A stretch of 64,000 nt of DNA from Halobellus captivus (lineage in GTDB: Archaea; Halobacteriota; Halobacteria; Halobacteriales; Haloferacaceae), in assembly GCF_003697845.1 (NCBI RefSeq), contig NZ_RDQE01000003.1:22996-86995 (forward strand), read 5' to 3'. Position 1 is the stretch's first letter; each line of letters opens with the position of its first letter. This document shows positions 46,569-52,420 of this stretch, piece by piece. The position numbers and the translations under genes were made by a program. The notes beneath the pieces are model-generated. The model made no database searches. It was given only the letters and a program-made list of their open reading frames with translations, and was not told the DNA's origin.

Positions 46569-46958
46569 ATGCCACGGGGGTATAGTCGAGAGCGAACGTC
46601 GGTTCACAACCTTCACTACCACTTCGTGTGGTGCCCAAAGTACCGCAAGCCAGTACTGACGGGTGAAGTGACCGACCGTCTTGAGCAACTCATCGAAGAG
46701 AAAGCCGACGAACTCAATCTCGACATTCTCCGACTGGCAATCCAACCTGACTACGTACACCTGTTCATCACGGGCAACCCGAAACTTGCCCCGAACAAAA
46801 TCATCCAACAAGTCAAGGGTTACACCTCGCGGAATCTCCGCAACGAATTCGACTTTGGCCTCCCATCGCTGTGGACACGATCATACTTTGTCTCCTCGGC
46901 AGGAGAGGTGTCGAGTCAGACCATCGAACAGTACATCGAAGCCCAGACCGGGCAATAA
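46569..46958 (+). CDS. tnpA: IS200/IS605 Y1 transposase TnpA, HUH motif altered
   Basis: A 129-residue protein with the Y1 transposase layout: HNLHYHFVWCPKYRKPVLTG, a central strand AIQPDYVHLFITG, KGYTSRNLRNEF, LWTRSYFVSSAG and the catalytic tyrosine helix TIEQYIEAQ (Tyr122). The metal-binding HUH motif normally reads HVH; here it is Y62-V-H64 (codon TAC where CAC is expected). One metal ligand is therefore missing and the enzyme may be inactive unless complemented by another copy. Single-strand DNA excision and insertion is the family function. tnpB follows 2 bases after the stop codon. Confidence 0.9.
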   Translation: MPRGYSRERTSVHNLHYHFVWCPKYRKPVLTGEVTDRLEQLIEEKADELNLDILRLAIQPDYVHLFITGNPKLAPNKIIQQVKGYTSRNLRNEFDFGLPSLWTRSYFVSSAGEVSSQTIEQYIEAQTGQ

Positions 46959-46960
46959 CG

Positions 46961-48133
46961 ATGCATCGAGAAGTCACCACTACGGTACGAGTCAAACTCC
47001 ACTCGCTCACCGAGCGAAAAGCCCAGCTCGTCGAACGTGAATACAGCGCGTTCCAAGACGCCGTACATGGTGACGACGATGCGAACCTCTACTCCGCCAC
47101 CAACCAGCAGACGGGGAAAGTCCGGTCGAACAAGAATCCACGAGAGGACACTAAACAACCGGTCGTCCTCCGTAACGATTGCATCACGATCGAACACGAG
47201 GAGGACACAGTGCTCTCGTCGTGGTGGTTCAAACTCCCCGTCTACAACCCCGAACGAGAACAAGGAGACAGCATCTGGGTTCCCGTCCGCGTCCCAGAAA
47301 AAGACACGCACCTCCTTGAAGACGAGTACATCAGTGACTCGGAGCTCGTCCATCAGGATGGTGAGTGGTATGTTCATCTCGTCTGCAAACGGTCTGTGGC
47401 CGTCGCAGACGAATACGATGATGTTCTCGCCGTCGATATGGGGGCGAAGTGGATCGCCGTGAGCACATTCCTTTCCGACCGGGACACGGAGTTCCACGGT
47501 GCGGAAGTCCGCCGTGTCCGTGAACACTACAAGCAACTCCGGAAGAGCATCGGGAAGGCGAAGGTACGGCAAGGGGCGCAGGTCATCGAGCGTCTTGGTG
47601 ACAAGGAGTCGCGGACGGTCGAACACGAGTTGCATCAGGTGGCGAATGAACTCGTCGCCCGTGCTCGGGAGCGCAACGCCGTCATCGTGTTCGGTGATAT
47701 GGCGGGATTGCGCTTCGACAACGATGAGGGCCGGTACGTGAACGACAAGATCCACAAGATGCCATACGCGAAGATGGCGAACATCCTCACGTACAAATCC
47801 CATCTCGACGGCCGAGAGTGTCTCCCTGTAAACGAGTATGACACGTCTATGACGTGCTGGCGGTGTGGGTCGCAGAACACATCGCGGGAAGTGCAGGGGC
47901 GTGTCGAGTGTTGTGATTGTGGGTTAGACGATAATGCTGACAAGAATGGTGCGTCGAATATTGGCAAACGAGCCGTTGGTAAGAACATTCAGAGTCCGCT
48001 ATCGACGGTGGGGGCTGTTGTGACTCAGCCCGGAACGCAGGTCGTACTCAAGGGAACCAACGGTGAGATGGAACCTGCGAACTCCCCAGAAGACGTGGGC
48101 CTAACCCTCAGTGAGGGAAGCCCACGAGTTTAG
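46961..48133 (+). CDS. tnpB: TnpB RNA-guided endonuclease homologue
   Basis: A 390-residue protein of the haloarchaeal TnpB subfamily. RuvC-I Asp is D159 in VLAVDMGAKW; the RuvC-II position, normally Glu-Asp, is G245-D246 in VIVFGDMAGLR; the zinc finger is C299/C302 and C317/C320; RuvC-III Asp is D327 in DNADKNGASNI. The N-terminal WED/REC part is short. TnpB proteins cut DNA guided by an RNA made from the element's right end and promote element retention. The stop codon TAG (48131-48133) lies in the loop of the right-end hairpin. Confidence 0.93.
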   Translation: MHREVTTTVRVKLHSLTERKAQLVEREYSAFQDAVHGDDDANLYSATNQQTGKVRSNKNPREDTKQPVVLRNDCITIEHEEDTVLSSWWFKLPVYNPEREQGDSIWVPVRVPEKDTHLLEDEYISDSELVHQDGEWYVHLVCKRSVAVADEYDDVLAVDMGAKWIAVSTFLSDRDTEFHGAEVRRVREHYKQLRKSIGKAKVRQGAQVIERLGDKESRTVEHELHQVANELVARARERNAVIVFGDMAGLRFDNDEGRYVNDKIHKMPYAKMANILTYKSHLDGRECLPVNEYDTSMTCWRCGSQNTSREVQGRVECCDCGLDDNADKNGASNIGKRAVGKNIQSPLSTVGAVVTQPGTQVVLKGTNGEMEPANSPEDVGLTLSEGSPRV

Positions 48134-48149
48134 TCGTGGGAGAAGTCAC
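48000..48149 (+). ncRNA. Candidate omega/reRNA (guide) region overlapping the end of tnpB
   Basis: TnpB guide RNAs are derived from the 3' part of tnpB and the element's right end, and sense-overlapping RNAs have been reported in this region in haloarchaea. Here the segment contains two small hairpins: CCCTC-AGT-GAGGG at 48105-48117 and the right-end hairpin at 48121-48140. The guide would come from DNA just past the right end. Boundaries are approximate; no RNA data are available. Confidence 0.4.
48121..48140 (+). repeat. Right-end hairpin of the IS605 element
   Basis: Stem CCCACGA / TCGTGGG with the 6-base loop GTTTAG, sharing its stem sequence with the left-end hairpin. The last coding bases and stop of tnpB are within it. 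Confidence 0.8.
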
Positions 48150-48163
48150 GTTCGTCGTGCGAC

Positions 48164-48514
48164 CTAGATGATACTCGGCGTGTACGGGTACTCGTACACT
48201 TCGCCGTTGTTGGCTTTGACCGTCGCGATGAGCACCAATACCAGGTCGATGATCGCGAATATCGGGATCAACAGGAGTCCGATGACCACGATCGTCAAGA
48301 TCCCGGAGACCAGGAACGCGATGAACATCACGATCTGGAAGTTCAACGAGTTCTTCGCGTTCTCTTTCACCAGCTGGTCGTCGTCGTCCGCGAGCACCAA
48401 GAACAGGACCGGCCCGAGGACCGAGGCGACGAGCGCCGACGCGTGCGACAGCGCCGCCAGCGTCGTGTCGCCCTCGACCGTTCCGGACTCGTCGTCGTTA
48501 GATTCGGCTGACAT
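48164..48514 (-). CDS. DUF4870 domain membrane protein
   Basis: A 116-residue protein with three to four hydrophobic segments (LSHASALVASVLGPVLFLVL, FQIVMFIAFLVSGILTIVVIG, LLLIPIFAIIDLVLVLIATV) and the family hallmark DQLVKENAKNSLNFQ between helices 1 and 2. It belongs to the DUF4870/Tic20-like small membrane proteins of unknown function. The start at 48514 (MSAESNDDE) follows a minus-strand ACTTATGA near 48539-48546. The IS element ends about 15 bases from its stop. Confidence 0.9.
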   Translation of the reverse strand: MSAESNDDESGTVEGDTTLAALSHASALVASVLGPVLFLVLADDDDQLVKENAKNSLNFQIVMFIAFLVSGILTIVVIGLLLIPIFAIIDLVLVLIATVKANNGEVYEYPYTPSII

Positions 48515-48679
48515 GTGATCGGGGATCACCAACGACGGTCATAAGTATTGTGCCGATACCGTCCTCGAACCGGCCGTACACGGGGACCGATCACTCGATT
48601 CCCGGCACTCAACCGCACCTCACCCCCGGAGGGCCCCGACCGCCGTCTTTACCGGTTCGCGGGCCGAACCCGGGAGCGT

Positions 48680-48958
48680 ATGCCGTCACGAACGCGAGCA
48701 CACGTGTACGTCTCCGGGCGCGTTCAGGGCGTCTTCTACCGCGCGACGACGCGGGACGCCGCCCGCGAGCGGGGCGTCGACGGGTGGGTTCGGAACCTCG
48801 ACGACGGGCGCGTCGAGGCCGTGTTCGAGGGGCCGGAGTCCGCCGTCGAGGGGATGGTCGAGTGGTGTCACGCGGGAAGCCCGGCCGCCGAGGTCGACGA
48901 CGTCGACGCGACCTATGAGGACTCGGAGGGACTCGACGGGTTCGAGGTCCGACGGTGA
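48680..48958 (+). CDS. acyP: Acylphosphatase
   Basis: A 92-residue protein of the exact family length. The catalytic loop GRVQGVFYRATTRDAARERGV contains the phosphate-binding Arg and GVxGWVRN (VDGWVRNLDDGRVEAVFEG) supplies the catalytic Asn. It hydrolyses carboxyl-phosphate bonds of acylphosphates. TCTTTACC at 48647-48654 lies 26-33 bases before ATG 48680, confirming this start. The C-terminus EGLDGFEVRR is complete. Confidence 0.95.
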   Translation: MPSRTRAHVYVSGRVQGVFYRATTRDAARERGVDGWVRNLDDGRVEAVFEGPESAVEGMVEWCHAGSPAAEVDDVDATYEDSEGLDGFEVRR

Positions 48959-48974
48959 AGGGAGTCCGACGCCC

Positions 48975-49367
48975 TCACACCCGCTCTTTGAGCTCGATCC
49001 GGTAACCGAACGGGTCGCGAACGTACACCGCGCCCGCCTCGCCGGTCGCGCCGAGCGGCGACTCCAGCGTCTCCTCGACGTCGACGCCGGCCGCGTCGAG
49101 TTCGGTCTCTATCGCCTCGACTGACTCCTCGACGACGACCGCGACGTGGTCGTAGTTCGTCGCCGTCGGCGGCTCGAACTCCGCGGTCGGCCAGAGGTGG
49201 ATCACCGCGGTCGCGGAGAGCCGCACGTCGAGGAAGGGCTTCTCTCCCGCCTTGAATCGGGCGTCCTCGATGCCGAAGCCGAGCCGGTCACGGTAGAACT
49301 CGCGGGCGTCGTCGACGCCGTCCTCCGGGATCCGGAGGTTGACGTGGTCGATGTGGCGTGCCTTCAC
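48975..49367 (-). CDS. VOC family (glyoxalase/bleomycin-resistance fold) protein
   Basis: A 130-residue protein starting at GTG 49367. Two beta-alpha-beta-beta-beta modules are visible: HIDHVNLRIPEDGVDDAREFYRDRLGF and NYDHVAVVVEESVEAIETEL, with metal-position residues His (IDHVNL), His (VIHLWP), His (YDHVAV) and Glu (YRIELKER), so a metal site seems intact. Such proteins include glyoxalases, dioxygenases and fosfomycin-type resistance enzymes; the substrate is unknown. CGTTTTTGCC on the minus strand at 49390-49399 is the likely promoter. Confidence 0.88.
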   Translation of the reverse strand: MKARHIDHVNLRIPEDGVDDAREFYRDRLGFGIEDARFKAGEKPFLDVRLSATAVIHLWPTAEFEPPTATNYDHVAVVVEESVEAIETELDAAGVDVEETLESPLGATGEAGAVYVRDPFGYRIELKERV

Positions 49368-49490
49368 GGAGCGGGCGTTCGGGTGCGATCGGCAAAAACG
49401 TGTGGCGGCCGACCCCGCGTTCCCGTTCGAATTCCACGACCGCGGGATCGGACGCGATCGTATATATCCGATGCCGCCGGACCTCCACAC

Positions 49491-49961
49491 ATGGGCACGC
49501 TCGACCGACCCGCACGCGTCGCGATCCTCGTCGGCGTCGGCTCGCTCGCTGGGTTCCTGCTCTCGTCGCTGCTGGTCGGGATCCCGGCGTCGAGCACCGT
49601 CGGCGGGATGGGCGGCATGGGTGCGGGGAGAACGGCCGGAGACATGGGAATGATGGGTGGAATGGGGCTCGCGTTCCTCCCGTTCCTCCTGTTCCCGCTC
49701 GTGGCAGTCCTCGCGTTGGGCTACGTCGGCATGCGCGCGCTTGCGGACGACGACGAGCCGGCGGACGAACCGACGGACGACTCGGCCGACACGCCGGAAC
49801 GAACCGACCCGATCGCCCGGATCCAGCGCCGGTACACGGCGGGCGAGCTCACCGAGGCGGAGTTCGAGCGGGCGTTGGAGCGGGAACTCGAGAAGGAGTC
49901 CGCCGACGGGATGGCGGACCGATCGACGGTTGAGCCGTCCGAAACGACCGAATCGCGGTGA
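49491..49961 (+). CDS. Membrane protein with C-terminal SHOCT domain
   Basis: A 156-residue protein. Two hydrophobic helices (VAILVGVGSLAGFLLSSLLVG and GLAFLPFLLFPLVAVLALGYVGM) flank a Gly/Met-rich segment (GGMGGMGAGRTAGDMGMMGGMG). An acidic linker leads to a short SHOCT motif, DPIARIQRRYTAGELTEAEFERALERELE. SHOCT domains are common at membrane-protein ends and may promote oligomerisation. TATATATCC at 49461-49469 lies 22-30 bases before ATG 49491. Function unknown. Confidence 0.85.
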   Translation: MGTLDRPARVAILVGVGSLAGFLLSSLLVGIPASSTVGGMGGMGAGRTAGDMGMMGGMGLAFLPFLLFPLVAVLALGYVGMRALADDDEPADEPTDDSADTPERTDPIARIQRRYTAGELTEAEFERALERELEKESADGMADRSTVEPSETTESR

Positions 49962-49998
49962 GCGTGTAGACCTCGAGTCGGCGACTGCCGAGCGACCG

Positions 49999-50676
49999 CT
50001 ACGAGAACGCCTCGAGGACCCCCGCGCCGTCGGTGCTCGTCGCCACGTCGGGCAGCGTCGCGCGCTCGGGGTGGGGCATCAACACCGCGACCGTCTCGCG
50101 CTCGCCGAGGACGCCGGCGACGTTGTCGGTCGAGCCGTTCGGGTTCGCCTCGTCGGTGACGTTGCCGGCCTCGTCGCAGTACCGGAAGAGGACGCGGTCG
50201 TCGGCGACGAGCTCCTCGTGGGCGTCCGCCTCGATCTCGAAGCGTCCCTCGCCGTGGGCGATCGGGACCTCGATGACGTCGCCCACGTCGTAGGCGGCGG
50301 TCCAGGGCGTGTCCGCGCGCTCGACGCGGAGGTGGACGGGTTCACACTGGAACCGCGCGGAGGCGTTGGTCGTGAACGCGCCGGGGGTGAGCCCGGACTC
50401 GGAGCCGATCTGTGCGCCGTTACAGACGCCGAGGACGGGGACCCCCGCCTCGGCCGCCTCGCGGACCTCCGCCATGATCGGTGCGCGAGCGGCCATCGCG
50501 CCCGCTCGAAGGTAGTCGCCGTACGAGAAGCCGCCCGGGAGGACGATCCCGTCGGGGTCCGCCGGCAGGCCGTCCTCGTGCCAGCGGCGCTCGGCGTCGA
50601 TCCCGAGGTGCCGGAGCGCGCGGACCGCGTCGCGGTCGCAGTTGGACCCGCCGAACTGGACGACTGAAACCGTCAT
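49999..50676 (-). CDS. purQ: Phosphoribosylformylglycinamidine synthase subunit I (glutaminase)
   Basis: A 225-residue class I glutamine amidotransferase subunit of the fourth step of purine synthesis. The nucleophile is the Cys in LGVCNGAQIGSE, and the His-Glu of the triad are in LMPHPERA; GGFSYGDYLRAGAMA forms the oxyanion region. It supplies ammonia to PurL (not in the window). Its ATG overlaps the purS stop in an ATGA arrangement, so purS-purQ form a coupled pair in which PurS bridges PurQ and PurL. Confidence 0.97.
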   Translation of the reverse strand: MTVSVVQFGGSNCDRDAVRALRHLGIDAERRWHEDGLPADPDGIVLPGGFSYGDYLRAGAMAARAPIMAEVREAAEAGVPVLGVCNGAQIGSESGLTPGAFTTNASARFQCEPVHLRVERADTPWTAAYDVGDVIEVPIAHGEGRFEIEADAHEELVADDRVLFRYCDEAGNVTDEANPNGSTDNVAGVLGERETVAVLMPHPERATLPDVATSTDGAGVLEAFS

Positions 50677-50924
50677 CGCTCCGCGACCGCGACGTCGTAG
50701 TCGTGGATCGTGGGGTTCGCGAGCAGCCGCTCGGCCATCTCGTCGGCCCGCGTCTCGGCCTCCTCGGCGTCGGCGGCCTCGAGGTCGAGCTCGAACCGGT
50801 CCGCCGAGCGGAGCGCGGAGAGCTCGAACCCGAGGCGTTCGAGGGCCCGCTTCGTCGTCTCGGCCTCCGGGTCGAGCACCCCTCGCTTCAGCCGGACCGT
50901 CACGGTCGCGGTGAATTCGGTCAT
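50673..50924 (-). CDS. purS: Phosphoribosylformylglycinamidine synthase subunit PurS
   Basis: An 83-residue protein, the normal PurS length, beginning MTEFTATVTVRLKRGVLDPE. The pattern strand-helix-strand with TKRALERLGFELSALRSADRFELDL and ADEMAERLLANPTIHDYDV is diagnostic. It dimerises and helps couple PurQ to PurL. A minus-strand TTTTTACA at about 50949-50956 lies about 25-32 bases upstream of the start, indicating a leaderless operon mRNA. The stop overlaps the purQ start. Confidence 0.95.
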   Translation of the reverse strand: MTEFTATVTVRLKRGVLDPEAETTKRALERLGFELSALRSADRFELDLEAADAEEAETRADEMAERLLANPTIHDYDVAVAER

Positions 50925-50969
50925 CGTCCGAAGGTGCGGGTTCGTGTGTAAAAACCGTTTTGGAACGAC

Positions 50970-50978
50970 TCGTATATA
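50970..50978 (+). promoter_or_regulatory. TATA-like box for the purU-side transcript
   Basis: CGTATATAC around 50970-50978 on the plus strand. Transcription would begin near 51000, about 100 bases before the purU start, so this message would carry a leader, in contrast with most genes here. The divergent purS promoter lies about 20 bases away. Confidence 0.4.
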
Positions 50979-51089
50979 CACGTGCGTGGATCTATTTCGG
51001 TCGATCGTCGTGGATCACGGGCGGAACGGAACGAAAGGGGCAAACCCCTCCGGGGCCTGATGCGGGTGTATGCCATCGTTCGAACCGGC

Positions 51090-51099
51090 GGAGGTGATC
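51090..51099 (+). promoter_or_regulatory. Shine-Dalgarno sequence for purU
   Basis: GGAGGTGATC, a near-perfect match to the anti-Shine-Dalgarno sequence, ending 5 bases before ATG 51105. It decides that start over in-frame alternatives at 50982 and 51060. Confidence 0.8.
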
Positions 51100-51104
51100 G
51101 GCGC

Positions 51105-52085
51105 ATGACCCGCGAACTGACCGAGATCACGGTCGTCGGAGGAGACGAGACGGGACTCATCGCCCGGGTCACCTCCCTGCTGTTCGAGCGGGGGATCAAC
51201 ATCGAGGGGCTCGACCAGGCGGTCCGCGACGGCGTCTTCCGGATGACCACGCGGGTCGACACCGCGGAGATGACGACCTCCCGCGGCGAACTCCGGCGCG
51301 CGCTCGCCGAGCTCGGCCGCGACCTCGACGTCGACATCCAGGTGCGATTCCCGAGCGACCGGGACGCGAGGCGGGTCGCGCTGCTCGTCACGAAGGAGAC
51401 CCACGTCCCCGAGGCGATGCTGGAGGCGGAGGCGAACGGCGAGCTCGCCGAGGACGGCGAGGCCGAGATCCCCGTTGTGATCGGCAACCGCGGCGACCTG
51501 CGATCGCTCGCCGAGCGCTACGGCAAGCCCTTCTACGACGTCGGGGACGGGAGCGGAAACACCGACGAGGGGCGGCTGCTCGATCTCCTGGCCGAGTACG
51601 ACGTGGACCTGATCGCGTTGGCCCGCTACATGCGGATCCTCTCGCCGGAGGTCGTCTTCCGCTACGAGGGCCGGATCGTCAACGTCCACCCCTCCCTCCT
51701 GCCCGCCTTCCCCGGCGCGGAGGCGTACCGGCAGGCGAAGGACGCCGGGGTCCGGATCTCGGGCGTCACCTCCCACTACGTGACGACCGACCTCGACCAG
51801 GGGCCGGTCATCGCCCAGCGCGCCTTCGACGTGCCGGACGGGGCGAGCGTCGAGGAGATCAAACGTCGCGGGCAACCCCTCGAGGCCGAGGTGTTGTTGG
51901 AGGCGGTACGGCTCCACCTGGCGGACGCGATCGCGGTCCATCGCGGTACCGTCCACGTGCGCGAGGGTACGGACGCGGAGCCGGACCTCGGCCTCCCCGC
52001 GGCCGCAAGCGAGGCGAACCCGGACGAGCCGGTCGACGGCGAGCCGCTGACACGCCCGGACCCGCCGACCCCCGGATCCGACTAA
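51105..52085 (+). CDS. purU: Formyltetrahydrofolate deformylase
   Basis: A 326-residue two-domain protein: an N-terminal ACT regulatory domain (TEITVVGGDETGLIARVTSLLFERGINIEG) and a formyltransferase domain with LIALARYMRILSPEVV, VNVHPSLLPAFPGAEAYRQA (catalytic Asn/His region) and GVTSHYVTTDLDQGPVIAQ (catalytic Asp). It releases formate from 10-formyl-THF and thereby balances the one-carbon pool for purine synthesis. The last 45 residues are a Pro/Asp/Glu-rich tail absent from bacterial PurU. It is divergent from purS-purQ. The start is fixed by a strong Shine-Dalgarno. Confidence 0.93.
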   Translation: MTRELTEITVVGGDETGLIARVTSLLFERGINIEGLDQAVRDGVFRMTTRVDTAEMTTSRGELRRALAELGRDLDVDIQVRFPSDRDARRVALLVTKETHVPEAMLEAEANGELAEDGEAEIPVVIGNRGDLRSLAERYGKPFYDVGDGSGNTDEGRLLDLLAEYDVDLIALARYMRILSPEVVFRYEGRIVNVHPSLLPAFPGAEAYRQAKDAGVRISGVTSHYVTTDLDQGPVIAQRAFDVPDGASVEEIKRRGQPLEAEVLLEAVRLHLADAIAVHRGTVHVREGTDAEPDLGLPAAASEANPDEPVDGEPLTRPDPPTPGSD

Positions 52086-52153
52086 GCGGCGGCGTCCGGA
52101 CCCGATCGAGCGACCACGACGTTTTTATCCGAACTCGCGCCTAGAGCCACCGA

Positions 52154-52339
52154 ATGTGCGGACGTGACGACCGACCGATCGGGGCCGACGCCCGGGCAAC
52201 CATCCGGAGCGACGACCGCGTGATCGTGGTCTTCCTGCTGCTCCTGTCGATGGTCGTACTCGCCGTCCTGGTCTACTACTCCGTGACGATCCTGGAGGGG
52301 CTTCCGGACGTCCTGCCGGATCTCGTCCGACCCGCGTGA
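52154..52339 (+). CDS. Small single-helix membrane protein
   Basis: A 61-residue protein: a hydrophilic N-terminus (MCGRDDRPIGADARATIRS), one strong hydrophobic segment (VIVVFLLLLSMVVLAVLVYY) and a short tail LPDVLPDLVRPA. CGTTTTTATCC at about 52119-52129 lies 25-35 bases upstream, consistent with a leaderless transcript. Function unknown; it is divergent from nothing and runs convergently toward lhr. Confidence 0.7.
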   Translation: MCGRDDRPIGADARATIRSDDRVIVVFLLLLSMVVLAVLVYYSVTILEGLPDVLPDLVRPA

Positions 52340-52420
52340 ACGGCGCTCCGTCCGGCCTCGCCATCGATCAGCCCTCGAACCTCCCGGAGTCTCGAGGTCG
52401 TACCGCCAACGTCGCTTCCG

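Larger units (their letters stand above)
46433..48149 (+). mobile_element. IS200/IS605-family element with tnpA and tnpB
   Basis: About 1.7 kb holding a Y1-transposase gene and a tnpB gene in the same orientation, bounded by subterminal hairpins with the same stem sequence (46451-46470 and 48121-48140). The family has no terminal inverted repeats. The ends given are inferred: left after TTTAC (46428-46432), right after AGAAGTCAC. The element sits between two convergent host genes and interrupts neither. Confidence 0.75.
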
